Positions 26,721 through 36,292 are shown, counted from the first letter of the stretch. The stretch: DNA of 64,000 nt from an uncultured Campylobacter sp. (GCF_938045625.1 NZ_CALIAV010000023.1:1-64000); one strand, 5' to 3'. The notes: generated by a model from the letters alone, not told the origin. Translations and numbers: made by a program.

Positions 26721-28855
26721 AAAATAAAATTTTGTTTTCGGTTGCGGCGATAAATTTGCTAGCGTCCGTTCAAATTTTAGCCGCCCAAAACGGCGAGAAC
26801 GCAGCGGGCAAAGAGACGCTTCGTGCCGTCGAGGTAACTAGCGAACAAAGGCGCGACGACGTCAAATACAACGCAAAAGAGCTAGTAAAAAGCACCACGA
26901 GACTGGATCTCACCTCGCGTCAGACGCCTCAGTCACTTACCGTCATAACGGAGGCCAGACTAAAGGATCAAAACATCAACGACTATCAGGTGCTTTTGCG
27001 AAATATCCCGGGCGTCACGCTTAACAAGTGGGACGAGCGCGTATATCCTACGGCAAGAGGCTTTAAGATAGATTATTATTTGCTTGATTCGATGCCAAGC
27101 TTTGGCGGATTTAGCCTAGGCGCAAACGATATGAGCATGTTGCCCTATGAGCGCGTCGAAGTCGTAAAGGGCGCAAACGGCCTGCTAGCGGGTGCAGGCA
27201 ATCCAGCGGCTAGCTTAGATTTCATCCGAAAAAGAGCAAATTCAAAAGAATTGACGGGAAATTTCAAACTAAGTGCGGGCTCTTACGATAGATACGGCGT
27301 ATCGGGCGACGTGCAGACTCCCGTAACTGCCGATGGTAACGTGCGAGCTAGAGCGTCGTTTATGCACGAGAAGTCTCGCTCGTATATGGACTACTATAAC
27401 CGTAAAAACACCGCTATCTACGGCGTTGTTGATGCAGATATCATGGATAGCTCGTGGCTGAGCCTAGGCGCTTTTTATCAGGAGCTAAAGCGTCACGGCA
27501 TACGCTGGGGAGGAATGCCCGCGTTTTACAAAAACGACGCTAGGCGCGAATTTAGCAAAAACGAAATTTTTTCGCAGCCTTGGACTAGGTGGGATATCAA
27601 GACTTTTGACGTTTATGCCGATTTTAAGCACTATTTTGAAAACGAAGCCAGCCTAAATCTATCCTACTCTTTCCGCCGCGCAAATACGGATACTAATTTG
27701 CTTTACTACGGCGGCAAGGTAAATTTAGACGGTACGGGCGATGTTAGCGGACTTAGCGTCTATGCAAACAAGCGTGAGGAAAATATCCACAACGTAGACG
27801 CCTACGTAAACCTGCCCTACGAGGCGTTTAGCTTGCCTCACGAGGCGGTTTTCGGCGCTATGTACAACAACTATAAAAAAAGCTCCGACAACGTCAGTAG
27901 CTACTGGAATAGCCGCACGACTCCGGCAGGCCTAGCCTATGCGGCGCGCACTAGGATAGATTTTAACAACCTGCACCTAGACGACCCGAAGCTACCTTAC
28001 GCCGATCAAAACAACGCCGATAAAACGGTGCAAAAGGCCATATATTTGGCTAATAAATTCTCAATCACGGACGAGCTTAAGTTTTTGCTAGGAGCTAGGA
28101 TGAGCTACTATAAGTACCGCATAACAGGCGGCAACGGCAATAGAAACTTTACGCAAGAAATCACTCCGTATCTAGGCATCACGTACGACATCGGCGAAAA
28201 CCACACGCTTTATGCTAGCTATACAAGCATCTTTAAACCCCAAACCGTAAAGGATATCAACGACAAATACTTAGATCCAATCCAAGGTAAAGACTATGAG
28301 CTTGGCATAAAGGGAGATTATTTTGACGGCGCGCTATCGGCCTCTTTTGGCGTATTTAAGGTCGTACAAGATAAGCTAGGCGCAAAAACCGGACAAAAGA
28401 TCCCAGGCACTACGACTGATGCGTACGAAGCTAAAAAAGGCGTAACGAGTAAGGGTTTTGAGGTGGACGTAAACGGCGAGATAAATCAAAACTTAAGCCT
28501 CGGCCTTGGGCTTACTCACTTTAACGCCAAGGACGCAGACGGTAAGAAATTTGACACCGAAAGCTCGCGCACTACGGCAAATCTATTTGCCAAATACTCT
28601 ATAGCGGACTTTAGAGCGGGTGCCGGAGTGCAGTATAAAAGTAAAATTTACGTCGGTAGCGGCGCAAATGAAATTACGCAAAAGGCCTACACGCTGGCAA
28701 ATTTGATGTTTGGCTACAGGATAGGCAAAAACTTTGACATCCAGCTAAACATCGATAACGTATTTAACAAAAAATACTTCGAGGGTATCGGAAACAACAG
28801 GATGGTTTACGGTGATCCGCGAACGTTTAATCTAGGCTTTACGTATAGTTTCTAA
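26717..28855 (+). CDS. TonB-dependent ferric-siderophore receptor
   Basis: A 712-residue outer membrane receptor. Signal peptide to about residue 22, a short TonB-box zone (TLRAVEVTSEQ), a plug domain (about 60-170, with SRQTPQSLTVITEARLKDQ and VEVVKGANGLLAGAGNPAAS), and a 22-strand barrel ending in the aromatic ...FNLGFTYSF. It is closest in layout to FhuE/FpvA/FcuA-type siderophore receptors. AAAAGGAG precedes the ATG. Its upstream partner gene has lost its 5' end and, with it, probably the original promoter, so present expression is uncertain. Confidence 0.9.
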   Translation: MKNKILFSVAAINLLASVQILAAQNGENAAGKETLRAVEVTSEQRRDDVKYNAKELVKSTTRLDLTSRQTPQSLTVITEARLKDQNINDYQVLLRNIPGVTLNKWDERVYPTARGFKIDYYLLDSMPSFGGFSLGANDMSMLPYERVEVVKGANGLLAGAGNPAASLDFIRKRANSKELTGNFKLSAGSYDRYGVSGDVQTPVTADGNVRARASFMHEKSRSYMDYYNRKNTAIYGVVDADIMDSSWLSLGAFYQELKRHGIRWGGMPAFYKNDARREFSKNEIFSQPWTRWDIKTFDVYADFKHYFENEASLNLSYSFRRANTDTNLLYYGGKVNLDGTGDVSGLSVYANKREENIHNVDAYVNLPYEAFSLPHEAVFGAMYNNYKKSSDNVSSYWNSRTTPAGLAYAARTRIDFNNLHLDDPKLPYADQNNADKTVQKAIYLANKFSITDELKFLLGARMSYYKYRITGGNGNRNFTQEITPYLGITYDIGENHTLYASYTSIFKPQTVKDINDKYLDPIQGKDYELGIKGDYFDGALSASFGVFKVVQDKLGAKTGQKIPGTTTDAYEAKKGVTSKGFEVDVNGEINQNLSLGLGLTHFNAKDADGKKFDTESSRTTANLFAKYSIADFRAGAGVQYKSKIYVGSGANEITQKAYTLANLMFGYRIGKNFDIQLNIDNVFNKKYFEGIGNNRMVYGDPRTFNLGFTYSF

Positions 28856-29153
28856 GTGATTTTTGGATTTTGCCGCGCGGCTTGATTTACGAGCGCGGCA
28901 ATCTGATCTATAAATTTGGCGCTTTTTGTCGGTATTAAATTTGTAAATTTACGAATGACGATAGGCGCCAAATTTAGATATAAAATTAAGCGTAAATTTG
29001 TCTTAACGTGCTAGAAATGCCCTTTTAACGAGCGATAAATTTGTTACAAATTTGGCTCCGTTTGGTTACTACCAAGGATTTTAAAGTTTATTTTAAGCGT
29101 TATTTTGGCGAGCGTAAGGTAAGATTAAGGCAAAATTTTCTTAAGGCTAAATT
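28856..29153. other. 298-bp intergenic region after the TonB receptor
   Basis: It contains the hairpin at 28870-28901, several AAATTTG/AAATTTA words, and an AT-rich stretch before the lipoprotein gene. No coding frame is supported. Confidence 0.5.
28870..28901 (+). terminator. hairpin downstream of the TonB receptor
   Basis: A perfect 9-bp inverted repeat TTGCCGCGC/GCGCGGCAA with a 14-nt loop lies 14 bp past the receptor stop. A T-tract is lacking on the plus strand, so it may only stabilise the 3' end or act weakly. Confidence 0.5.
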
Positions 29154-29771
29154 TTGAAACGCGCTTTTTTTCAAGCTATCTCGCATATTGCCGTTTTTGC
29201 GCTGGTTGCGGCGTTTGCTAGCGGTTGCGCCGCGCCGAAAAAGGCGACCCCCGCACCGCCAAAGCCCGTTACGCAGTCTGAAATAAAAAACATCTGCGAT
29301 GGCAAAAGCCCAAAAGAGTGCAATGATATGGGCGTAAAATTTGAAAACAGTAAAGACTACGAGCGCGCAAAGCTCTGCTACCAAAAAGCCTGCGACGATA
29401 ACGAGGGTATCGCCTGCTCAAATCTAGGCTCGCTACATCAAAAGCTAAAAAGCAAAGAGGAGAGCGAGATTTTGGCGATATTTGCAAAGTCCTGCAAACT
29501 CGGTAACAAATACGGCTGCTATAATGCAGCTAACTTCTACCGTCTCGGGCGCGGCACGGAGCACGATTTTGCCGCAGCGCGTAAGCTATACGAAAAGTCG
29601 TGCCTAGAGCTAAATCACGCGCAAAGCTGCTCAAATCTGGGCGGTATGTATCAGTTCTCGCTAGGCGTAAAAACCGCTGATTCTAAAACGGCAAAAAAAT
29701 TTTACAAAATGGGCTGTGAGATGGGCGATGAGATAGGTTGCAGAAACCTTTCGCTTATCGGAGACGAGTAA
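29154..29771 (+). CDS. Sel1-repeat lipoprotein
   Basis: A 205-residue envelope protein with a signal peptide ending in the lipobox FASGC, followed by a Pro/Lys-rich linker. Then come about four Sel1-like TPR units, each with a Cys pair (for example AKLCYQKACDDNEGIACSNLG; later KLYEKSCLELNHAQSCSNLG), as in Helicobacter Hcp proteins. The paired Cys probably form disulfides that clip each repeat. TTG start. It stands alone between intergenic regions. The role is unknown; relatives bind partners or peptidoglycan fragments. Confidence 0.82.
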   Translation: MKRAFFQAISHIAVFALVAAFASGCAAPKKATPAPPKPVTQSEIKNICDGKSPKECNDMGVKFENSKDYERAKLCYQKACDDNEGIACSNLGSLHQKLKSKEESEILAIFAKSCKLGNKYGCYNAANFYRLGRGTEHDFAAARKLYEKSCLELNHAQSCSNLGGMYQFSLGVKTADSKTAKKFYKMGCEMGDEIGCRNLSLIGDE

Positions 29772-29919
29772 AATTTATTTACACTTTCTTGATTTTACCG
29801 CCAAATTTGACGATTCTACAACTATCCTAATCAAAATTTGACTGAGAGTGTTTGTGATTTGAGCCAAATTTGCCAGTTTGGAGAAAAGCACCGTGGCTTT
29901 TATGACGCAAAATCTAAAT

Positions 29920-31092
29920 TTAAGACTTCCACCTAAGCGTAAAGGTTGTTTCTTTACCAGGCTCACTTTCGCAGGTTACGGATATGGCGTTGTTTTCACA
30001 GGCTCTTTTTACCAAATTTAACCCTATGCCAAAGCCACCTTGGTCTTCGTTAAACCGAGTGTATCGCTCGAAAATTTTATCTTGCTGCTCTTTGCTTAAC
30101 CCCTCGCCGCTATTTGAGATTTTTAGCTCGCCGTCTTGCAAACTAACCGCGACGTAGCCGCCTTGGTTTGTGTATTTTACGGCGTTGCTTAGTAGGTTAT
30201 CCACCGCACGTTTTAGCTCATAGCCATTTGCATTTATGAGAGCGTCTTTTAAATTTAGCCTTAAATCAAGCCCCCGTTTAGCAAAAAACGGAGCAAAAAA
30301 TTCGAGCCGCTCATTTAAAATATCTCTAAAATTTAGCTCCTCTTTTAGTGCGGAGCTTGAGGCGCCAAAGGATAAATACGTGAGGTCCTCGTAGATGTGG
30401 CTTAGCGTTTTGGCGGCGGTTTGGATGTTGTTTAGGCGCTTTAGATTTCTCTGGCTTAGGCTACTTTTATCTGCCGTTTCGATGCTCATAAGTATGACGC
30501 TAAGGGGCGCGTTTATCTCGTGAGTAGAGTCTTTTATAAAGCGATTTAGCGCGGCGATCTTGGCGTGTAGCGGCGCTAGTGCGGTCTTTGCTAGATAAAA
30601 GGCGATTATCATGATAACGCCTAAAACGATAAGCAAATTTAGCGCCGTACGCAGCCGTAGCAAATTTAGCTCGCTCGTGACGTCCTTGCCGCTTAGCGCG
30701 ATTTTTGCCGTGGCTAGCTCGTCCGCGCCGCCTTCGTCCATGTTTTGTAGCGCCTCAAATATTGTCACCTTGCCGTCCGATACGACTGCACCACTCTGTG
30801 CGTCGTCAAATTTAGCGCAGCCCGCCTCGCCGTATAAAATTTGACCGCTTTTAGCTACGATGCAGGCTTTGACGTCTTTTTCGGCGGTGAAGTTTTTTAC
30901 CGCGCCAAGCCCGTCCATACGCGCTTTCATATAGATACCCATCTTGATCTCTTTTAGGTTTTTGACCTCGTTTGAGATGAGGGCTTCTTTTTTCATCTTA
31001 TAGTCGTTCGTGAAAAAATATCCCAAAAATAGGGCGCTAGTGATGAGATAAAGCGAGAGGATTTTGGCTATAACGGCGGAGCGCTCAGACAT
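29920..31092 (-). CDS. sensor histidine kinase
   Basis: A 390-residue membrane kinase. Two membrane helices (about residues 9-28 and 150-168) flank a 120-residue periplasmic sensor with two Cys residues (about 77 and 92). The phospho-accepting His 191 lies in DSTHEINAPLSVI. The ATPase domain shows the N box (AVDNLLSNAVKYT), GEGLSKEQQDKIF and GFGIGLNLVKRA. It overlaps the response regulator by 8 nt. The HEINAPL form of the H box is typical of Campylobacterota kinases. The signal is unknown; Met-rich and Cys context suggests metal or oxidant stress. Confidence 0.9.
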   Translation of the reverse strand: MSERSAVIAKILSLYLITSALFLGYFFTNDYKMKKEALISNEVKNLKEIKMGIYMKARMDGLGAVKNFTAEKDVKACIVAKSGQILYGEAGCAKFDDAQSGAVVSDGKVTIFEALQNMDEGGADELATAKIALSGKDVTSELNLLRLRTALNLLIVLGVIMIIAFYLAKTALAPLHAKIAALNRFIKDSTHEINAPLSVILMSIETADKSSLSQRNLKRLNNIQTAAKTLSHIYEDLTYLSFGASSSALKEELNFRDILNERLEFFAPFFAKRGLDLRLNLKDALINANGYELKRAVDNLLSNAVKYTNQGGYVAVSLQDGELKISNSGEGLSKEQQDKIFERYTRFNEDQGGFGIGLNLVKRACENNAISVTCESEPGKETTFTLRWKS

Positions 31093-31747
31093 AGATATAG
31101 CCGTCGCCGCGCCTATTTATGATCGCGTCCTTGCCTAAAATTCGGCGTAAATTTTTAACGTAAACCCGCAGGCTCAGTTCGCTGGGCTCCTCGCCGTAGT
31201 TCCAAATTTTATCAAATATCGTCTCCTTGCTCAGCAGCGTGTTTTTATTCTCCAAAAATAGCGCCAAAAGCTCGCTTTCTTTGTTTGAGAGGTTTACGAT
31301 TTGCCCGTTTTGCCTGAGAGTTTTGGAGCTTGGATAAAATTTATATCCGCCGCCAAGCTCGATAAATTCGTCGTTAACGTGAGAAAATTTTCGTTTGAGT
31401 AAAATTTGAATACGAAGCAAAAGCTCTTTTAGCTCGTACGGCTTTTTAAGGTAGTCGTCGCAGCCGCTTTTGTAGCCGATCTCTAGGTCTTGTAGCGCGT
31501 TTAGCGAGGTGGTAAAGATCGCAGGCGTGTCGTCGCCAAGCCGCCTAAGTTCGCGCAAAAGGGAGAAACCGTCGCCCTTAGGCAGCTTGACGTCGAGGAT
31601 GAGGATATCAAAATTTCGCTCGTAGGCGGTATCTAGAGCTGCTTTAGCATCGGCTCGAACGGTCACGTCGTAGCCTTGTTCGCTCAGATACTCGCTGATG
31701 AGTTCGCTTAGCGTCTCATCGTCCTCTACGAGCAAAATTTGCGTCAT
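31085..31747 (-). CDS. OmpR-family response regulator
   Basis: A 220-residue transcription factor. Receiver domain with acidic pocket VEDDE, phospho-acceptor Asp52 in LILDVKLP and Lys102 in LKKPYE. The C-terminal winged helix ends LSLRVYVKNLRRILGKDAI...RRGDGYIYV. Its ATG shares one base with the stop of the Met-rich peptide gene (TAATG) and its end overlaps the kinase, so the three are one transcription unit. Direct GTGAAA repeats upstream of the operon (32060-32076) are a likely autoregulatory site. Confidence 0.93.
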   Translation of the reverse strand: MTQILLVEDDETLSELISEYLSEQGYDVTVRADAKAALDTAYERNFDILILDVKLPKGDGFSLLRELRRLGDDTPAIFTTSLNALQDLEIGYKSGCDDYLKKPYELKELLLRIQILLKRKFSHVNDEFIELGGGYKFYPSSKTLRQNGQIVNLSNKESELLALFLENKNTLLSKETIFDKIWNYGEEPSELSLRVYVKNLRRILGKDAIINRRGDGYIYV

Positions 31748-32013
31748 TACATCTTATCCTTTTTCATATCTTTCATGTCGTCTTCCTTTTTACCCATATC
31801 GTCTTTCATCTCTTTCATGTCGCCCTTCATTTCGTCCTTTTTTATCATCATATCGTCTTTTTTCTCCATCATGGCGTCCTTCTTTCCCATCATGGTATCT
31901 TTTTTCTCCATCATGGTATTTTTTTTCTCCATCATATCGCCTTTCATCTCGGCAGCAAAGATAGAACCTGTAACAAACAACGCGCTAAGCGCAACTAAAG
32001 CTAACTTTTTCAT
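31747..32013 (-). CDS. exported Met/Lys/Asp-repeat peptide (MXKDX type)
   Basis: An 88-residue protein with signal peptide MKKLALVALSALFVTGSIFA. The mature part is a string of MMEKKDx-type heptads (about five near-identical units), then looser MKxD units, with almost no other residue types. It resembles the MXKDX pentapeptide-repeat proteins annotated in many Proteobacteria, which have no assigned function. Roughly one residue in four is Met. Periplasmic Met-rich peptides elsewhere bind copper or are sacrificial oxidant targets, which is a guess here. AAAGGAG precedes the ATG. It heads the two-component operon. Confidence 0.85.
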   Translation of the reverse strand: MKKLALVALSALFVTGSIFAAEMKGDMMEKKNTMMEKKDTMMGKKDAMMEKKDDMMIKKDEMKGDMKEMKDDMGKKEDDMKDMKKDKM

Positions 32014-32059
32014 AGCATCTCCTTTAGGAAAATTTATGATGGAAGTTTAGCTAAGAAAT

Positions 32060-32076
32060 GTGAAACGAGCGTGAAA
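32060..32076 (-). promoter_or_regulatory. direct repeats, candidate response-regulator box
   Basis: On the minus strand TTTCAC-GCTCG-TTTCAC gives two identical hexamers with an 11-bp period, about 50 bp upstream of the Met-rich peptide gene. OmpR/PhoB-family regulators bind just such tandem half-sites. Binding by the adjacent regulator is inferred. Confidence 0.45.
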
Positions 32077-32077
32077 T

Positions 32078-32989
32078 TTACGCCATCAGGCTAAATACAT
32101 ACGATAAAAGCGGCAGACTAACGAAGCTAAACGCCACTCCTACGGCCACGGCGGCGACTGCCAGCTGGCTATCAAGCTCTGCTTTCATGATCATCGCGCT
32201 TGCTAGCACCATCGGCGGCATGGCACACTGCAGGATACCAATCATCCATGTTTGTCCAAACTCTACGCCAAAGATGATGGTAATAAGTATAAACAAAAAA
32301 GGCGCTACTAGCATCTTGCCGATGATAACGACTGCGGTTGATTTATAGCAGCTTTTGATACTGCGAAAACCAAGCCCGATGCCGATCGCAAAAAGCGCGA
32401 CTGGAACGACGCTCTGAGCAAAAAGAGTAAGCGCGTCAAATAGCACGCTTGGAAGCGGAACGCCGCGAAGCAAAAAGCCTAAAATAAGCGCGACAAACGG
32501 CGGAAATTTGATCACTTTCATGACGTTTTGCACGATCGAAACCTTTGCCGGAGCGCCAAAAGCTAACACAAAAGGCCCAAAAATACTAATAGGGATCGAG
32601 GTGGCTAGCTGATCGTAAAAGATAACTTCGTTCATCGCGCCCTCGCCAAAAAAACCCTTGATGATAGGCATGCCCATAAATATGGTATTTCCAAACATCC
32701 CAAGCAGCACGGCGCTCACGGTCGTGGCTTTGTTAAATTTTAAAAATTTGCACGCGAGAAATATCGCCGCAGCGCCCATCATCGAACAAGCAAAACCCGT
32801 GGCGATGACGTTGATAAGCGTAGTGTCGATGTTTACGTGGTAAATTTTGTCGAAAATCAGCGCCGGAAGAGCGAAACAAAGCGCGTAGTTTATGAATACG
32901 GAAGCGTTTTTTTGCTCGAAGACTTTAAATTTTTTCGCCCCGTAGCCCGAAGCAATAATAATAAAAATAGATAATAATTGCGTAAACAT
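32078..32989 (-). CDS. AEC-family transporter
   Basis: A 303-residue inner-membrane protein with about ten helices in two inverted halves, the auxin-efflux-carrier-like fold. Recognisable parts are the first helix (QLLSIFIIIASGYGAKKF), the Asn/Pro-containing crossover FALPALIFDKI, and VALFAIGIGLG near residue 195. Bacterial members move malate, malonate or other organic anions; the substrate is not evident here. It lies 64 bp upstream of the Met-rich operon on the same strand, whose candidate operator overlaps its stop. Confidence 0.85.
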   Translation of the reverse strand: MFTQLLSIFIIIASGYGAKKFKVFEQKNASVFINYALCFALPALIFDKIYHVNIDTTLINVIATGFACSMMGAAAIFLACKFLKFNKATTVSAVLLGMFGNTIFMGMPIIKGFFGEGAMNEVIFYDQLATSIPISIFGPFVLAFGAPAKVSIVQNVMKVIKFPPFVALILGFLLRGVPLPSVLFDALTLFAQSVVPVALFAIGIGLGFRSIKSCYKSTAVVIIGKMLVAPFLFILITIIFGVEFGQTWMIGILQCAMPPMVLASAMIMKAELDSQLAVAAVAVGVAFSFVSLPLLSYVFSLMA

Positions 32990-33099
32990 TTGCGTAATCC
33001 GAAGTTATAAATTTTAAAAAACCGATTATACGGCGGCTCGCATTAAAGAAAAATAAAATTTAATTGAATTACTTAACATCGCCTTAACGGGTTTTTGTA

Positions 33100-33105
33100 T
33101 ATAAT
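33100..33105 (+). promoter_or_regulatory. -10 element for macA-macB
   Basis: TATAAT preceded by TTTTTGTA (extended -10 style) lies 30 bp before the macA ATG, the only promoter-like signal in the divergent gap with the AEC gene. Confidence 0.5.
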
Positions 33106-33135
33106 CTCGCGTTAAATTTAAAAAAGCGAGAAATA

Positions 33136-34347
33136 ATGAAAAAATTTATCAAATTTATCGCGGTTTTAGCCGTGCTGGCTGGGGTCGGTTACTATTTTTA
33201 CGATAAAAATTTTAACGTCCCGCAAGGCGATCAGTTTATAACCTCAAAAGCCGTTCGCGGCGAGCTCGTAAAAAGCATCGAAAGCAACGGCGAGATCTAC
33301 GCTACCGAGCTAATCGACGTGGGCGCGCAGGTAGGCGGCCAGATCAAAAAACTCTACGTCAAATTAGGAGACGTCGTAAAAGCCGGCGACATGATAGCTG
33401 AAATCGACTCGGCGACCCAGCAAAATAACGTAGATACCAAAAAAGCGCAGCTTGGGATTTACGAAGCGAAGTTAAATTCAGCCAAAGTCGCACTTGAGAT
33501 ATCAAAGACCAAATTTAAGCGCGAGCAAGAGCTTTTTGCTAAAAACGCAACCTCAAAAGAGGAGTTTGAAAACGCAAAAAATACCCTAGCCGCAAACGAA
33601 GCCTCGCTAAAAGAGATCGAAGCGCAAATCGCGCAGGCTAAAATCTCTCTAAACACCGCCCAGATCGACCTTGGCTATACCAAAATCACAGCTCCAAAAG
33701 GCGGTGTCGTGGTCTCCGTGCAGGTTGAGGAAGGTCAAACCGTAAACTCAAACCAAACTACGCCAACTATCGTAAATATTGCCGATTTAAGCAAAGTTCA
33801 GCTAAAAATGGAGATCGCCGAGGGCGACATAACTAAAATCAAGGTCGGCTCGAAAGTCGAATACTCGATACTCTCCGAGCCAAATCGTAAATTTTACGCC
33901 CGTATTAGCTCGATCGACCCGGGCCTCACCACGCTAAGCAACGGCAAATACACCACGACTACAAGCTCAGGCTCGACCGCCTCAAGCTCCAGCAGCTCGG
34001 CGATCTACTACTACGCTAAGGCCGTTGTAGATAATCCTGACGGCACGCTAAGGATCGGCATGACCACGCAAAATACCATCATCCTAGATAGCGTAAAAGA
34101 CGCGATCATCGTACCATCGATCGCTATCAAAAAAGAGGACGGCAAAAGCGTGGTTTACGTATTAAAAAAAGGTAAAGACGGGCTAGATACGGCTGAGCGA
34201 AGAGAGGTACAGACGGGACTAATAGATAGCCTAAAAACTCAAATTTTAAGCGGAGTAGAGGAAGGCGAGGAAGTCGTGACGAAGCGAAATTCGGCGGCTG
34301 AGATCAGCGAAATGCTTGAAAAAGAGAAAAGAAAAATGGGCTTTTAA
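33136..34347 (+). CDS. macA: MacA-like periplasmic adaptor
   Basis: A 403-residue membrane fusion protein for an ABC exporter. It has an N-terminal anchor helix (FIKFIAVLAVLAGVGYYFY), lipoyl halves (GGQIKKLYVKLGDVVKAGD; ITAPKGGVVVSVQVEEGQTV) around a helical hairpin rich in Ala, Lys and Glu (about 95-175), a beta-barrel, and a Ser/Thr-rich loop at about 275-293 before the membrane-proximal domain. Nine bases separate it from macB. MacAB systems export macrolides, peptides or lipid-linked substrates. Confidence 0.9.
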   Translation: MKKFIKFIAVLAVLAGVGYYFYDKNFNVPQGDQFITSKAVRGELVKSIESNGEIYATELIDVGAQVGGQIKKLYVKLGDVVKAGDMIAEIDSATQQNNVDTKKAQLGIYEAKLNSAKVALEISKTKFKREQELFAKNATSKEEFENAKNTLAANEASLKEIEAQIAQAKISLNTAQIDLGYTKITAPKGGVVVSVQVEEGQTVNSNQTTPTIVNIADLSKVQLKMEIAEGDITKIKVGSKVEYSILSEPNRKFYARISSIDPGLTTLSNGKYTTTTSSGSTASSSSSSAIYYYAKAVVDNPDGTLRIGMTTQNTIILDSVKDAIIVPSIAIKKEDGKSVVYVLKKGKDGLDTAERREVQTGLIDSLKTQILSGVEEGEEVVTKRNSAAEISEMLEKEKRKMGF

Positions 34348-34356
34348 GGTAGCATC

Positions 34357-36291
34357 TTGAAAAATTTGATAGAACTTAAAAATTTAAGTAAGAAATTTAA
34401 ACTCGGCGATAACGTGTTTGACGCGCTAAAAGACGTAAATTTAACCATAAAAAAGGGCGAGTTTATCGCTATCATCGGGCAGAGCGGCTCGGGAAAATCT
34501 ACGCTCATGAACATCCTTGGCTGCCTGGATAATCCAAGCGGCGGGCAGTATCTGCTAGAAGAGCGCGACATATCTAAATTTGAAGGCGACGAGCTAGCGC
34601 GTTTGCGTAGGGAAAAATTCGGCTTTATCTTTCAGCGCTATAACCTTTTATCTACGCTATCTACGCTGCAAAACGTAGCGCTACCTAGCGTATATGCCGG
34701 CGTTTCTAAAAAAGATCGCGAGAAAAAGGCCGGCGAACTTTTAGAAGGGCTCGGTCTTGGCGAAAAGCTACAAAATCTGCCTAGCAAACTTAGCGGCGGA
34801 CAGCAGCAGCGAGTCTCGATCGCTAGAGCGCTCATAAACGGCGGCGAGATCATCCTCGCAGACGAGCCGACGGGTGCGCTAGATAGCAAAAGCGGCCTCA
34901 TGGTGATGGAAATTTTAACAAATTTGCACAAGCAAGGCCACACCATCATCATCGTCACGCACGACCCAAATATCGCTGCATACGCCAATCGCGTCATCGA
35001 GATAAAAGACGGTAAAATTTTGAGCGATACGGTAAAAAGCGAGGAAATTTTCGCCTCCGAAAAACCGTCGCCGAAGCAAAAAAATATCTTTAGCTTTTAT
35101 AAAGATCAGTTTATCGAGAGCTTTAAAATGTCGATAAACGCGATCCTTAGCCACAAACTGCGCTCGGTGCTAACAATGCTTGGCATCATCATCGGCATCA
35201 CCTCCGTCATCTGCGTAGTCGCTCTTGGAAAGGGCTCACAAGAGCAGATCCTCTCCGATATCCGCGGCATCGGCACAAATACGATCGACATCTACAACGG
35301 CAAGGGTTTTGGCGACAGATCAGAGCGCATCAAGGCTCTAACGATCAGCGACGCGACGCTACTTTCAAAGCAAGATTATCTCGATAGCGTCACGCCAAAC
35401 GCCTCGACCGCCGCGACTTTGACGTATCGAAATAAATCCGCCAGTGCGACCGTCAGAGGCGGCAGCGAAGATAGCCTTGATGTCATGGGCTACAAGATGG
35501 AGGCTGGACGCGAATTTACCGCTGATGATGTGAAGGACTCAGCTTCTGTTGCGATCATCGACCAAGCAACGAAGGATGAATTTTTCAAAAACGCCGACCC
35601 GGTTGGAGAGACGCTACTTATTAACCGCCGTCCATTTAAGATAATTGGCGTCTTGCAAAAGAAAGAAAAGGGCTTTGATGATGGCAGTACATTAAAGGTC
35701 TATACGACCTACACGGCAATCATCAATAAACTAACTGGCGACAAGCACATAAGCTCGATCACAGCAAAGGTAAAAGACAATGTAAATGCCCAAATCGCCG
35801 AGCAGAGCATAACTGAAATTTTGACCGCAAAGCACGGCAAAAAGGACTTTAAAACAAGAAATTCTGATAGCATAAAAGTAACGATAGAGGAGGCAACCAA
35901 GACGATGACGCTGCTGATCTCTTGTATCGCCTTTATCTCTCTGCTAGTGGGCGGTATCGGCGTGATGAACATCATGCTAGTTTCAGTGACCGAGCGCACT
36001 AAAGAGATCGGCATCAGGATGGCGATCGGCGCGCGTCAGGGAAATATCCTGGAGCAGTTTTTGATCGAGGCTGTGCTACTGTGTCTGATCGGCGGGCTAA
36101 TCGGCGTCGGATCGGCATTTGGTATCGGCTATCTAGCAGAAAATTTCGCGCCCGATATAAAGATGATATTTTCACAGACCTCTATCGTGGTCGCGCTCGT
36201 CGTTTCTAGCGCGATAGGCGTAATATTTGGCTACATGCCTGCTCGCAGCGCCTCAAAGCTAAATCCGATCGACGCTCTAACAAGGGAATAA
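34357..36291 (+). CDS. macB: MacB-like ABC exporter
   Basis: A 644-residue ABC half-transporter with N-terminal ATPase and C-terminal membrane part. Walker A IGQSGSGKSTL (about residues 40-50), signature LSGGQQQRVSIARAL (about 146), Walker B IILADEPTGAL (about 168). The first helix follows about residue 270, then a large periplasmic MacB domain (about 295-510) and three C-terminal helices ending in the FtsX-like GYMPARSASKLNPIDALTRE. TTG start behind a weak AAGGT. It works with the adaptor and the outer membrane factor on either side. Confidence 0.93.
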   Translation: MKNLIELKNLSKKFKLGDNVFDALKDVNLTIKKGEFIAIIGQSGSGKSTLMNILGCLDNPSGGQYLLEERDISKFEGDELARLRREKFGFIFQRYNLLSTLSTLQNVALPSVYAGVSKKDREKKAGELLEGLGLGEKLQNLPSKLSGGQQQRVSIARALINGGEIILADEPTGALDSKSGLMVMEILTNLHKQGHTIIIVTHDPNIAAYANRVIEIKDGKILSDTVKSEEIFASEKPSPKQKNIFSFYKDQFIESFKMSINAILSHKLRSVLTMLGIIIGITSVICVVALGKGSQEQILSDIRGIGTNTIDIYNGKGFGDRSERIKALTISDATLLSKQDYLDSVTPNASTAATLTYRNKSASATVRGGSEDSLDVMGYKMEAGREFTADDVKDSASVAIIDQATKDEFFKNADPVGETLLINRRPFKIIGVLQKKEKGFDDGSTLKVYTTYTAIINKLTGDKHISSITAKVKDNVNAQIAEQSITEILTAKHGKKDFKTRNSDSIKVTIEEATKTMTLLISCIAFISLLVGGIGVMNIMLVSVTERTKEIGIRMAIGARQGNILEQFLIEAVLLCLIGGLIGVGSAFGIGYLAENFAPDIKMIFSQTSIVVALVVSSAIGVIFGYMPARSASKLNPIDALTRE

Positions 36292-36292
36292 A

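Noticed and set aside
31747..32013. CRISPR array suggested by regular short repeats
   Set aside because: The 21-bp period is coding heptad repetition without unique spacers, and no cas genes are near.
31698..32050. Plus-strand Ser/Pro/Phe-repeat ORFs opposite the Met-rich gene
   Set aside because: They are mirror images of the MMEKKD repeats. The minus frame has a signal peptide, a ribosome site and operon coupling.
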